Notes: generated by a model from the letters alone, not told the origin. A DNA stretch of 64,000 nucleotides from Hyaloperonospora brassicae (GCA_947650285.1 CANTFL010000137.1:493895-557894), one strand, 5' to 3'; positions 31,842-44,384 are shown, numbered from the stretch's first letter. Numbers and translations: made by a program.

Positions 31842-31904
31842 CGCGTCAATAGCAACGACGATGCGTGTGAAGCAGACACACGCATCGTCGTTCCTATTGA
31901 CGCG
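31842..31904. repeat. 63-base hairpin: 28-bp stem, 7-base loop
   Basis: The arms 31842-31869 and 31877-31904 are reverse complements with one mismatch (27 of 28), with loop AAGCAGA. The left arm begins CGCGTCAATAGCAACGACGA. The hairpin lies about 370 bases upstream of the effector start and could form a small structured RNA or be a remnant of a foldback insertion. Confidence 0.9.
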
Positions 31905-33507
31905 AGACCAAATGGCACGCTCCACCACCCAACGGCTGGACCAATCATTCTCTCTCTCTTTCAAGAATTGGGTGGTAGCCGCATCTTTTTCGTCCGAGAA
32001 GGATTGGGATTGCGGAAAGGACTTCAAAAAGACTCAGACGTATCCATCATTTAATCCTCCCATTGGCGCCCTTGTGCGAACGCGGACAGAGACGACGACC
32101 GCCGAAAAGCCAGTACTCTGGCCCTTTCACCTTGGACGGAAAGCCCTTTTAATGGGGCTGAATTAAAAGGAACGAGGTTTTCTCTCTGCTGCGTGTGTTA
32201 CGGGAAGCAACGCAGCATGCGACCGGAATTGTAGCAACCTGCCGACATCCCCGTGCCAACGTCAGTTCCTGCTCAATCACGACTTTGTCTCCCGTCGCGC
32301 CGACTCGTTCGCTGCGCGCGAGCCTCAGTCCCACGAGTTCGACTCCCCTTAGAACGTTAGGACCTTGTTGCGATCAAGTACTAGTCGTTTGTGTCGGGTA
32401 AGAACCAAGCCAAGGTACTCTTCGTCCAGTGGTGCGCCTGGCCAAGTCTGCACTAGCTTGTGCTGGGATCGGCCGCAGAGCAAAGCAAGTCGACCCCACA
32501 TTGGCGGCCACGGACCACGTCAGATGTCACGCTAAGGCCTTTCTGAGTGGAACATGCCTCCTAGCATGCGCCCTCTGTCACCTGAAGCAGACTGAAGCGC
32601 AGCGCATCCCCGCCATCCGGTCAAGAGTGCGCACACAGGTCTAACCCGGGACTTGGTCATTGGTCATTCTCACGTGGTCTTCTGGAAGTAACCCCGTGAC
32701 ACCAGGAGTATTGAGCCAGCAGAATGAGGACGCGATCGAAGAAAGTTCGTGTCATGGTATATGACAGAGAAGTTTTCACATCCAAACATCTGACGGTAGT
32801 CTGACTTCTGAGTGTGCACTCCATATCATTGCACAATCATATCCGATCTTGTAAGGTTTACATCTGGTCGGAGATTAAATCTGCTCGACGCCAGGATAGA
32901 TTGACTAACCGAATGGAACCTCCGAAGTACTGGACACTGACTATCCCTCTCAGCCTGATCCGAACGAGGTTTCTTTCTATGCCCCAAAAGTGAAGGGGTT
33001 AAGTAAAGGCTGTATTTGACTGGAATTGTCCAAAGCTACCCGATATGAGTTTTCCACGCCCCACTCGCCTCATGCAAGTACTGCTTCACACATCATGCTT
33101 GCATGTGCAGCACAATTTAGTCAACCTACAATGGACATTAAGAGGAAGCAGTATTTCCACTTGTGCTCCACATTCTTTCGTGTTGCACGCATAATTTTGT
33201 AACGAGGTGAGCCCATTACATGCAATTGACACCACATTGGGTCATTTCAAGTTCTATTTTCATTGATTGTAATCTTTATACTTAATTTATTTTAAAAATA
33301 CTAAATCCATTTATAACCTTTAAAATTAATTTTCAGCACCACTTCCCTTATTTGCTGTTATCTACCATCTCAAATCGATCAGCTTTACTTACGATTGCAG
33401 CTAGACGCGCGTAATGGGTGGTGACCGTATAGCCCCATTTATTTGGGCAGCTTACGTAAGTTTAAGTAAAATCGGAAAGATTTTAGTGAGTAAATAAATC
33501 TTTGAAG
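31905..33507. other. No recognised gene
   Basis: Short frames on both strands (for example 32195-32401 and 32429-32644 plus) show no domain, signal peptide or repeat support. The part up to 32640 is more GC-rich than the part after 33200. At 33396-33422 there is a fragment resembling the family A LTR core (GCAGCTAGACGCGCGTAATGGGTGGT), probably an LTR scrap. Confidence 0.5.
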
Positions 33508-34777
33508 GGAAAATATAAAAAATGCCCCATTTAATCACGAAAAAAATGACCCAAATTGTAAAATAAAAAAATGCCCCACGCCCTAACATACTCACGTTAG
33601 TATGGTACACATAAAACCAGACGTCCCTAATCTTTAAAATTTTATGGCCGTGACCAACCCCCGCTCGGTTTGGGAAGCCGCAGAGAGGGTTCTGCTGCGG
33701 GTGTGCTGCGCTTATAGCCACCAATTGCTAAACCCTCTCCGCGGCCCGGCCCCAACCGGGGCTGGGGTTGGTCACGGCCAGCCCCATTCGGTCTATGACA
33801 ATGTTATTAATTCTGATGTTATTGCGTTTGTTACTGTTCTTACAGTAGCTATTATTGATGTTGTTGCTGTTAATGGTGATGCTGCTGCTGCTGCTACTGT
33901 TGTTGTTATTGTAGGTGCTGCGCTTGAGTTGTTTGAAGTGTGGCTGCATCATGATTCTCGACATGAGAGGCGCTTTTCAAGAGTAGCATGGTGGGCGCAG
34001 GATATAGATGAAGTGAGCTTGGATATTGTGCTGCTTCGCTACAAGGTTCGTTTATCAAATTTATTACTAGCATATTCCGACTTGCGTAATCTTATTATTA
34101 ACGTGGCGCCTTACAGCATATATCCTTCTCAGGTTAAGAACAAATGCAGAACACCTACGTGGGCGCGGGAAAACGTGACGTACGTGGTGAATGAGCACTG
34201 TGTAGCGTCATTGCATTGTCTGCAAAGACACCCGATACACTGCTATAGCCAACCTGCCCATTTGTTTGCCGGTGACGTCGCAGTTAATTCATATATACAT
34301 ACTGATTATTTGCATCTTGAAATATGGCCTGGCAATTAAATTTGTTGTGACCAAAAGATGCACCGAAGCTGCAGCGATTGTGTTTCTTTTTCACTGTATT
34401 TACGACCACCTCCTTCGCGATAAGTACTCGTTTAGGATCATTCCTGCGTTTTGTGATAGACAAGAGTACGTGTAGGATGACGGTAATGTTGTTAGGGAGT
34501 AAACTTCTTCTTCTTTAAACATAGTGTGTATCGACAATAGCAGCGTTGACTTGCCCTTGTACTTCGATAGAGGCACACTACGAGCTGGTGGTATTTCGTA
34601 TGTTACATTTGGGCATAAAAACGCCATACATGTATATTTAACTAACTTGCTCCCTCGACTGCTGCCAACGTCTATCGCACTTGCTGCTGTCGAGCCTCTT
34701 CCGTAATACTAGGACGTGGGGTATTTCTTTATTTTCCATTTGTCTGGGGTATTTTTTTATTTTCCTATCATTAATTA
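33508..34777. mobile_element. Candidate class II element with degenerate inverted ends
   Basis: The left end (33508-33598) has two to three copies of an AAAATAAAAAAATGCCCCA motif. The right end (34708-34777) has the same motif in inverted orientation (GTGGGGTATTTCTTTATTTT; TGGGGTATTTTTTTATTTTC). The innermost 27 bases match at about 23 positions. The inside (about 1.1 kb) contains a strong GC-rich inverted repeat (33645-33780) and a 231-codon plus-strand frame (33644-34339) partly made of GTT/GCT low-complexity codons. I recognise no transposase motif, so the superfamily is unknown and the element could be non-autonomous. Confidence 0.45.
33645..33780. repeat. 136-bp MITE-like inverted repeat
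   Basis: The ends TGGCCGTGACCAACCCC (33645-33661) and its exact reverse complement (33764-33780) are perfect over 17 bp. The pairing then continues imperfectly (AGAGGGT near 33683 with ACCCTCT near 33731). It is very GC-rich compared with the flanks. No convincing target duplication is seen. Confidence 0.85.
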
Positions 34778-35884
34778 AAATGGTATATATCATATTCCTC
34801 TTCAAAACGCGCATATTTCAATCCTCACGTGCACTGTATGTGCAAAAAAGTACTGCTTTGCATATTCAGTGCACGTGAGAATCTGTTTACTTGCCTACAA
34901 TGTGTGAAGGCCCCGATGTAGCTACAGTGTGTGCAGAAGGCTTTCGGCCTCATGTTTAATGTACGTGCATAAGAACGAAGGTCTACTGAATGATCACGCT
35001 TAGTAGATTAAAACCACTAGTAGTGCAGAAATCTGTAAATTAAGCGGCAAATAATCAACTCTTCCAACTTGCTTCGGCTGCTACAAGTTACACTAGATAT
35101 ACCTGATTCCTACCCGATACGCACGTATACGTAGTAGCAATTATGTTTGAATGGGCTGTGATATAGTCGATATTAATAAATGCGTTGAACGAAGCCGAGA
35201 ATCATCGTCGACGGTATATTTCTTCATTATGTGCTTAGCAACGTACATATTGTGGAATTATATCAATTATGATAGCATCCACATTGATCCAATGTTAGCG
35301 TTAATGACGTGAAACAAGTCCACCTCATTATCTGACACCATGAGCCACTTAGTTGAACAATATATTACCAAATGATGAGAGAGTGACGACCATTAGTTTA
35401 GTATGGGAACGTGACCATTTTTTGTTTAGGCCCGATTCGTTTACGAATGTTATCGCATAGAGATGTTCCTTATGAGATACTTATCTTAATCTGCCAATAA
35501 CAAGGCTGACCAATTGTACAAGTTTTTGTGCCTAATGTCGATGCACTAACGCAAAAGTTGTTCGATGTAAAGTAGAATGTATTTCATGCTATCATTTGAC
35601 AATGCTATAACGTAAACCTGAACGGCGACACAATTATATTGAGTAGATGATGTGACATCCATTTTGCCTACTTATTTCATACGATGAACCCGCTTTGCAA
35701 AAATATCGTCGTTTTCTAGCTGTCCGATTGTCACGTTGCCGTCCCACATGTCAATACGTCAGCAGGTTGACCCACATGTCAAGTTGTCACACTTAAAAAA
35801 CTAGATAAGCTCGTTCGATGGTAGATTGCACTTATGCTTCAAGAACCTTTATAGTCTGTCAAAGATATGTCTTTCACACAGATG
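34778..35884. other. No recognised gene; AT-rich, one hairpin
   Basis: The only structure I see is an inverted repeat, TCACGTGCACTG at 34825-34836 and CAGTGCACGTGA at 34867-34878, with a partly paired interior (54 bases in all). No frame of useful length or known motif is present. Confidence 0.5.
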
Positions 35885-35900
35885 CATGTAGCCGCCGCTA

Positions 35901-38900
35901 GAGCGTCTATGAATAAAAAAAGCAGGTAATCATTCTCTTGCTCTAGGTACTAAGTGGACTGTAGTGCTAGTCGCTGCAGGTGCACGTGGTGATGCACCAC
36001 GTGTAGCTTATTTACCTAGTGCAATCGGTAGCGGATGCCAGTCACAAGAGAAGCATTGAACCCGAACTGAAGATCATCGTTTCTGGATGCAATGACCCAT
36101 CATCTGAATCAGACCGTCTGCTGAGCTGTACCCAAAGCTAAGGCTGAAGAGACAACGTCTCTATGGTCTCGTCGCGGTGGCGGTTATGATTCAGGAACAT
36201 ACAAATATTCGAGACAGCTGATGAGGTACACGGCGTGTCTCCTGGATCGAGTTGTACACACTCACTCGAGCGCGACGTGAGTGAACGGCATGAATACCGT
36301 AACCCACGTGATGATGGTGGTTACTAGAGTCGGAGTAACCAATGGCAAAAAAACTGGATTGATCGCAACGATCGAAACACCAGTACTTCTATTGATTACA
36401 CAAATGAGAAAATAGACCGAAAATTAAGCATCTCGCTTCGGAGGACAAGCTGTGATTGCCAATCCAGAGAGATGATGCCGGGTGTACGGAATAAAACGGA
36501 ACGGGAGCAAAGCCCAGATTTATTCGTTACGTTCCATGGCCTTGATGCCAGTGCGAAAGCTTATCGCACCGTGTACAACCACTTTATTCACGTCATTTTC
36601 CTACATCGAAAATACAACGAAAATCGTAACCATGACAATAAGGCGTCGATATACGTGTAAACCGCACTGAACCGCAATGTTGGACGAATTGGCTGTGATG
36701 CCTGGATAGCTAAATTTACTGCAGATAGTATTGGGTTCGACATACGTACTTTATTGATGTGCGGTACTAATTGTATTAGTGTACTACATAAGTAGGCTTG
36801 TCCGTATCACGAACGGCTACCAGTGTAAGGGTTGTATTGACGATTTCTAATGTGCTTCTAGGGAAGATTTCATCTTTAACATTCTCTATTCGAGGGCGCG
36901 CCTCTCTTTCGAAATGCACGGTAAGATTGGTTTTTTGCAAGCATTTAACGAGCGTATAAGCCCAAAAAATTCGATAAACCGTCTGAATTATTGGGTGGGA
37001 TTGGCATGGCACTAAACGAGGTCTAGAGCGTAAATAATAAGCTAAGAGCTATTCTTCTAATATTCTCACGAAGATAATACACGCAATATTGAAAGAGGCA
37101 ACTTGTCCAACGTCCTTTTTAATTTGCGTTGATTAAGGATGAGGTCCACTAGAAAGCGTTTAGTACCGCGCGGATTCACAAGCACATATGGCGGAGGAAA
37201 GACCTAGGTTGGCGTGCCAGTCGGGACATCTAGATGCTGCGGAACCGAGACAAATACATTTTAAGCTAAGCTACGACCTTGGACATGAGCGGTACAGCAG
37301 TCCGAACCTGGTGCCAATCGTAAAGATGTTCTCACTTATTAAATATTTTTTCCTCTTGGTCACAAGGTGGCCGTGTATCACCAGAACATCTCATGATTAC
37401 GTGAAGAGGATACTTCTCTACACGACTAAGATGGGCGCCTACAACGCGGTTGCAACATTCTGACGTAAATTGCTGAGCATGGTGAGTATTTTCGTCGTCC
37501 AAACAGTGCTCATGCTGATAGTACGGTCAAAAACGTGCCACTTGAAACGTATTATGTGTGCTCATCCTACGTGGCAGAGTAAACGTGTGTGCGGTGAATT
37601 GGCAACGCATCATACAAAATTGCTCAATGATTACCATGAAGTAGTAACCCTTGCCCAGTAGTCACTACATGTATAGGTAGGTATAACGAAGATGGAATTA
37701 CTAATGTACCGTAACTGAAATGAAAAGCAGTGGCTCTACCATATTTGTCGGAGATTCGTGCGTGGTGATCCATCGCTTTCGTGATGGAGACGTGGAAAAA
37801 TAGGATCACCGTTCCTAGCAGGAAATAATCTGACGACTCGACTTAATTTTCTATCAGGTTTGAGCACTGCGGAGATATTGATCTTTTATCGTCAGACGAG
37901 ATTATCCTCTTCCTTGCTATGTTATCGTTGGCGAAGATAACTATCACATCACCGTCGTCATCAGTTGAGACAGCCATGTGTCATTGATGTTGCTGTATTT
38001 GTCTTCTTCGCTTCCGGTATGATCGGCATCGGTGTCCTTCATGTCGACATTGAGTCGATACGTGATGAGCAAGAGCCCGATCTAGTTTTGCTCGAGCAAA
38101 GTATTTACAAACAAGTTCCCGCATTTACGAGGCAGGGGTTTGTACATGGCGTTAGCTACTCATGCGAGATGGTGGATGTGTGGTCGACGCGTGCACTAGA
38201 TATTGATTGTTAATTTTATAAGTAAGAAGAGCTCAATTCAACTCCGGAAAATCAGACCTATCACCTAAAATCTGTTCGAGGACACGGTTTCCACTTCCCG
38301 TCAGATCGTCTGTTTCTTAATGGTCTGAAGCCGAAACCCTAATTGTGATAATATGAAACGGAAACCAAATTTCGAAATAGCTGCCGTGAAAAGAGGGTCT
38401 TGCCTGAAAACGAGTTCGCGAGGCAACTTGTGATTTAACATACAGCGTATATTCAGGCACATTAATATTTCTATAATTTGGTTGACTCAGAGACATCAAC
38501 GACATGAAGCATCGTGCTGAACTCATCCACAAAAACATCCATAAAAGGAGCTTGTTGCGATCGACTTCAATAACCGAGGGCAGTGTCTCCATCATGACTT
38601 ATTTTCAGCACTTTGACGGAAGTGTTAGGTGCTGTGTGTAACGGGGTATCTTGTTACATGAAACTGTCATTAAGAAGAAAATGGAAATAAAATTATTACG
38701 TTCAATATTCTTTTAGCAATATCACGAAGCACAGTGATATTGTTGGGACGACCGAAGGATCTACTCATTGGTTGATATTGTGACTATATCGGCCCACCAA
38801 TCGCTGCTAGACGCGCGCGATGGGTCGTGAGTAGACGTCATCCTACATTTAGTTATATTAATTTATTCAAGTCAGGACAAACAAAGAACAAGATTTATGG

Positions 38901-41900
38901 ACTTAATTCTATTAAATGACAGTTGTACTTTTACCACGGCTAGAGTCTTTAACTCAGTCGCTTACCTTCCTCTGTAAAGTGTCATACATAGCAGGGCACT
39001 GACCTTCACTGTTGTCAGTGAAAGCTAAATCCGTACTGGCAAACCAGTACGTAATTGTCGGTGCCCCGTTACACTGTGAAGGTGCACGTGGTTGAAATTT
39101 GGGCTACACTATCTGACAAAACCCACAACCACGGATGTATTTTGGCACAAAAGGATAATATAGGGCTCAGTAAACGTCTCAGTAGACTATGAGGTAGGTC
39201 TTCTCACGCACAGCAAAAATTCCGATTATTGGCAAATCGTGACGCTTATACATGATTGTGTGTCCCGATCTTCATTAGAGGGAACGATGACACGTGGTGT
39301 TGCGCTGGCGTCTACCGTGTAATGAAGCACCCCACCAGGGGCTGCGTACTGGTTCAATGATGAACGATAACTCGCCATTCTTTCTTACAGAGATGGACGG
39401 TTGACAGCCGTGCAATGTGAGGCATGGTCTGTACAAACAATGTAATATCTAAATACAAGGAGATAGAAGTCACACTTATCAATTGTACATGTCATGTGAA
39501 GTAAATATTTGTAATGCACCGGGTGATTTAGCTCAGCTGGTAGCAGCTGATGAGACTGATAACAGACGACGCAGAAGCGTCGTCGGTGTCTTATAATATC
39601 ATCTCTTAGTAGATTGCAAAACTGATGGCGTCACAGAACACATGAAATGACCTGTCTTGGTCTTCAGATGTCAACATCGTCGATTATACCACCTTTAATT
39701 GAAAATATTGAAGACGTGCTGACACTCAGCACACGATGACTACTTCTTGGTTTTATATGACAAATTAAAAAGTTGGTATGAACGTCTCGGCGTATTTGCG
39801 CAATTACTTGTGCAAGCCCGCCACTACGCTAAGGACCCTGCAAAGCGTCTCTAAATTTACTGTCACAGGGCAGTAAGTGATCGCCTTGATATCTTCTAGA
39901 TCAGAGCGTCCTTTTTTGACGAACAATGCACCCAATAAGTGGTATTCTGCTATCTGCATACATACACTCACCGCAGTTTGCTTACAGCTTATGCTTGCAC
40001 ATACGTGTAAGAACGTTTTATACGTGGGGTCCGTGGATCCTCACGTCCCTCTTTCCGTCCATAGACGATCTGAGACGAATATATTTTGTCAAGGTAACTT
40101 GATGTAGAATGTCGCACCAATCTCAACACATAATTGTAACAAATATGACAAATATGGTAGGGACTCTGTTAGCCCTTGTAAACGTACTTGACACTTCAAG
40201 ATCATACCACTGGGATGCTATATGATATATACGGAATGTACCGTTTGCACACAAAGACTCCGGTAGAAGCCATTCATCACACTTATGGACACATACATGT
40301 CACTCTTAGGCATACCAAATATAGTGACATCCTGAATCAGTAACGGCTTCTCAACTGTTAAAGTTGTGAATATTTTATGAAAGGCGTGCACTTTCCGTTA
40401 TCTTCCTGTGGATTTACGAACACAGAGGGTCGGAGATCTGTGTGTAGTTGTTGACAGTATCACGTGGTCCGCTGCTAAGCGATGGCAAAGAGCTTGTTGA
40501 TAGCTATGACTTAAAATGAGGTAGTTGCTACTGCTTCATGATCTAGTTATTCTAGTCGGATTTCATTTTGATCATATGACTAGTAAATTTATCCTTAGTC
40601 AAAGTGACACAGCACGGATTTAGCAATTAAATCCTTGAATTCGTACAAATAATTGTAGGTAAGATTGCCTTTACCGATTACCAGGGTTCAGGCGTGTAAC
40701 ATTTAATCCGAGTTTCTCGTCAACAAAATTCTCTATCAGCTATGGCAGCTGACGATAATTCACTCGTTTCAATCAAGCTTACAGCCGACCAAATATTGGA
40801 AAGGTACTCTAAATCTACTACAATTGAACAGATCGCCTTTAATTCTCCAATTAGTGCATTTAAAATAGTGGTTTTGTATCGAGAGTGGGCAATTAATTTA
40901 TGTCCGATTTGAATTCATAGGCGCTTCCAAATCAAGTGTGTAGTCGACTACACTTCATCAGCTATTACTGAAGTTGTTGTTAAATTATTTACTGGTAGAT
41001 TATTTCTTATACTCATAGTGAACCTTTCACTCGGTGTTACTTACGTAGAGACTTTAATCCTTAAGTTGGTTCAATAACCGTTTTTACTTGTGTTAGCGAT
41101 ACCACATCCACTTCCTCTACAGTCGACGCTCCAGGCGACCTAGTAATACAATTTTGATCTCTCGTGAGAAATAGCTTTCTTCTGACTTCGATGCTGCCCA
41201 TTGATTATACCTCCATTCCCCTATACATTCGTCTTCTTTAAATGTTGAACCGTCGGCGCTGCATGCGGATCAGCACAGCCTCCAGTAAAATGCTTCACAA
41301 TTTAGCTAGTTGAAAAGCAACATTTTTGAGCAGCCTTGCCAATGCTCGAGCCACAAGTGAGACTACCTCACTCCTTTTCGAACATTCGCACGCTTGTTAA
41401 CGCCCTAAGGAATTTATCCGATTGCCACATGATCGCCACGTGGTTGGCATCTTTTCGTGTCGATGCTGAAAGCATCACGGTTCGTATTGTACGATCAATT
41501 TTAAATCAAGCATCACAGTTCGTACCGTCTGAGCTATCGTAAACGATCGATGACGTTATAATTCATTCATAGCCAGCACGGTTGACACATCCTCTTATTG
41601 TTTATCGTGTAGAGTGTAGTGAATTCCCACCACAATCGATTTCACTGTTACGGGTGTGCCGGTTGCAAGGAGCACCGTCATCTTCGTCGTCTTGTTTGCG
41701 TGAACAGCAAGCTTGAGTCTAGGTTTTAAAGGGCCTGGCGTCGCACAAAGTTGTCCGACAACCCGCAGTCAATCAGGGCTGGAAGTGACATACGATTCGT
41801 CACTTCGACCATCAAGGAGATTAGGGGTACCCCATTCACCAGGGTCAGCAGCACACATATATTCTGTGCTCAGAGAAACCTTCTTCAAGAAGCCTGCACA

Positions 41901-41961
41901 TCCTCTTGGCGTTACTAGATCAGCAGGGAGATCGGCATCTGCTTATCAGATCATGTTTTGA
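35901..41961 (-). pseudogene. A3: old truncated family A element in the left arm
   Basis: The order is the same as A2, heavily mutated. A remnant of the antisense frame lies at about 35960-36660 (plus strand, FHGLDASAKAYRT against ELHGLDPSASNFRA). The integrase C-terminal module is at 37809-37624 (HARISDKYGRATAFHFSYG; LPIHVVTTG). An acidic segment lies near 37900-38010 and the integrase core at 38595-38317 and 39100-39340. RNase H is at 39360-39760, the RT palm at about 39880-40330, and the protease at 41800-41640 with LIDCGLSDNFVRRQAL and MTVLLATGTPVTV. Gag and both LTRs are missing. A solo LTR (38637-39073) splits the integrase region. Confidence 0.78.
38637..39073 (+). mobile_element. Solo LTR of family A in the left arm
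   Basis: The 437-bp LTR runs from TGTAACGGGGTATC to GGTGCCCCGTTACA with perfect TG..CA ends. The 5-bp flanks are identical: CTGTG at 38632-38636 and 39074-39078. It lies in the integrase region of A3, on the opposite strand to A3, so it is a separate, later insertion. Confidence 0.95.
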
Positions 41962-42319
41962 CAATTTTCTATATCCTTTGCATTAAGACTAAAAAATGAG
42001 TAAAACATATATTTTTATTTGATTTAACAAATTGACGAGATGGGGGCGATACATTTATAGTGTACGTATTGCATAAGATTGATATTACAAAATATAACTT
42101 CAGTGAAGCTAAATTGAACGTGATGTTTTGTAAAATCAGTCTTACTAAATAAAATATAAGTTATAAACTAAACTGATTAATTATAATGCACTTTTGATAG
42201 AGCGACCGGCTGATAACTACAAATATCAGATAAAGTCTAAAATCGATTTTTTAAAAGTCGTATAGCCTCTTTATGATTAGGACAGTAGTTTGGCAAGTGT
42301 AGATTCGTTGCATCACGTT

Positions 42320-43030
42320 ACGAGGGATACATCACTTTGTTTTGTAATCATTACTTCGGGGTCGTCTGCCATATGTAGCACTGGATTTGAGGCACTACAT
42401 TCTAGGCATTCTTTCTTATCTCTGACCTCAGTTATATATCTGCAATCGTTATAAGCATGGTAGCGAGCTCCCTTGGCTTTGTCATTACAGATCTTATTGT
42501 GTACTGACCATCCGCTTTCCCATCGTCTTGGTGGAAGCAGGATGCCGATTTAGCTTCGGCTATCTTCGATTTAACCCATTTATAAACAGCCGCAAAATTC
42601 GCTGAATCAAACGTTTCCAGCTTCTTGTTGAACCAGTGGGCCTAGAAGAGTCCATCTGCAAGCCTGTTGATATACACGATAGCTACATTTGCGCATGTAT
42701 TGGCATTCACACGGTATACCCGAAAAACAGGAAATGATTTGCAAACTTGAATAGCATGGTCAACTGCTTCAATTCCAGGAGATGATCAAATTGTTCGAAC
42801 AACACTTAGATTTTTTACATGATACCTGAAATGCGCCAAAAATTCTGGACGACCTACGATCATTTAGTCACTAATGCTTAATACATAATAACTGACTTAT
42901 AGCACACGTCCAGATCGCTCGGACATAACTCACTTCATCATCATTGCGCCGTCTTTTAATTCAGCGAGCTTTGACGGTGCCGATTGTGACGAATTATAGT
43001 TGCTGAAGTCTCCTTGATCTACGTAAATAA
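42320..43030 (-). pseudogene. Decayed gag-like sequence, left arm copy
   Basis: See the mirrored copy at 45530-46250 for the readable frame. The minus strand encodes EAVDHAIQVCKSFPVFRVYR and WFNKKLETFDSANFAAVYKW. After a shift comes HNKICNDKAKGARYHAYNDC, a C...H....C pattern like a retroelement nucleocapsid, followed by EVRDKKECLECSASNP. The element type is not clear; stops break it. Confidence 0.35.
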
Positions 43031-43984
43031 GAATGTTATAGACTTAAAGTTGATTGGTAAAAGAAATTGCATCACCCTTAAAACATAGTCAGGTAATTTG
43101 TTTCTATATTATATATAAAGAATACCATAACTCTTCTACGAAAACAAAGTATATCCTTCTTTTACAAAATCAAGTTCATGTTGTATTAGCTGAATGATCA
43201 TGCCATATTCTTTTACAATCCCTGAAACGAGGACGATGTCACTGGTAGCTAGAGCACTGACGGCTATATCCACCACTTTCATCGTAACGTGTCTGTGGTG
43301 AGTGGGGTTTTAAAACTGCGTAATGAGCCCCCCCCAAACACTCACTGTGCCGGACTGCCGACTGACAGATGGGGTGTACCCCGATGCCGCGTATGGACTT
43401 GACTCACCTCGTGTGTCCGTTATCTGGCTGGTTGCAATCTTCGGTAGACTCGGACAGAGACGGAGATGTGTTCTCTTTGATAGAGGTAGATATTGAGCCC
43501 CGAGCGAATATGCTTCAATTGGTGGTCCGGTAGGTGTTCCCTCGATCGACCCGGTCTAGAGTGAGCTTACAACAAGATTCTTCAGGTAGTTTGTCTCTCC
43601 TGGTCTTTCGTGTAATCACAGGGGTGTTAACCTCCTGGACTTTACCATGCTCCCTAACCGCCAGGTTGGGAGGCCGCTTCTGATAGCGGATAACGAGGAG
43701 AGTTTGATACTCAACTAACCCACAGGCCAAATACTTCATGGGGTCCTGCTTTTACTTAGTCTCGCCACGCAACTGTCTTCAACAGGAGAAGGGCAAAGTA
43801 AATCCCGTACCGGAACAGGCGGGCAGACTCAACAATTTATCCCTTCGGACACGACGACGTGCCACGTAGATCGCAAATTGAGTAGAATGTCATTATTCCT
43901 ATTCTCAAAAAAACTTCTATACTCTATCCTTGACCGGTGCACTGACGCTTGATGTGACTGGTCAGGAGTAGCCGGATCTTGAGG

Positions 43985-44155
43985 GACCGAGTCTACCACG
44001 AAAGACCCATGTCTGTCAATAAGGGACCGGATTTGCCAGCGAGGAACCCATGTCAACCGAGGGAGGATCGGTTTTACCAATGAGAGACACAGGTCTACCG
44101 ATTAGAAACCCAGGTCAACCGAGGAGGCAACAGGTCTACCGATGAGGAGCGACGG
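43985..44155. repeat. Imperfect ~21-24-bp minisatellite near the palindrome centre (left arm)
   Basis: Units of the form GAGAGACACAGGTCTACCGAT, GGAACCCATGTCAACCGAG and GGCAACAGGTCTACCGATGA follow each other. The mirrored block at 44385-44575 has one unit more (GTCTCTAATCGGTAGACCTGT twice in a row). Confidence 0.85.
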
Positions 44156-44190
44156 TCGTCTTCGATCAGTACCGCTTAACCGGTACCTTG

Positions 44191-44348
44191 TCAACGGTCA
44201 TCCCCTTGATTGGTCCTGCGGATCCTTCTCTCATTCGGGTTCAGCTTCTTTCGAGTCGCCTTCTCCTTTAAACACCCCGTTCCCAGGGGTTGACCCTTGC
44301 CCCTTCACCGGGCCGACCTCGTGGTCGTTTATTCTTCAACGCACATGC
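44191..44348. other. 158-bp non-palindromic spacer at the centre of the inverted duplication
   Basis: The arms pair up to position 44190 (G with C at 44349). The next bases do not pair. The spacer is pyrimidine-rich on the plus strand (TTCTCTCATTCGGGTTCAGC and similar) and has no recognised gene or repeat. Confidence 0.85.
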
Positions 44349-44384
44349 CAAGGTACCGGTTAAGCGGAACTGATCGAAGACGAC

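Larger units (their letters stand above)
35885..44190. repeat. Left arm of a giant inverted duplication
   Basis: This stretch is mirrored by 44349-52675. Matching points sum to 88559 (for example LTR 38637/49922 and 39073/49486) or 88560 (43515/45045). The shift near the centre comes from one extra ~21-bp unit in the right arm. The inner 7.5 kb is almost identical; the outermost ~300 bases (35900-36200) have many substitutions and small indels. Content, left to right: an old truncated family A element (minus), a nested solo LTR, a decayed gag-like segment, and a minisatellite near the centre. Confidence 0.95.

Noticed and set aside
33644..34339. 231-codon frame as a host gene
   Set aside because: It begins in the GC-rich foldback, passes through GTT/GCT low complexity and has no recognisable domain. 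The reverse strand is equally open in part (Asn/Ser runs).
39528..39565. tRNA-like start (GGTGATTTAGCTCAGCTGGTAG)
   Set aside because: It looks like a tRNA A-box region, but the same place in A2 (about 15830-15870) is RNase H coding sequence, no T-arm or anticodon stem follows, and it is mirrored in the other arm as part of A3.
40734..40911. Small plus-strand protein in the palindrome (MAADDNSLVSIKLTADQILE)
   Set aside because: The opposite strand is the family A protease-RT linker, as judged by alignment with A2 at about 16990-17330, so this is a shadow frame.
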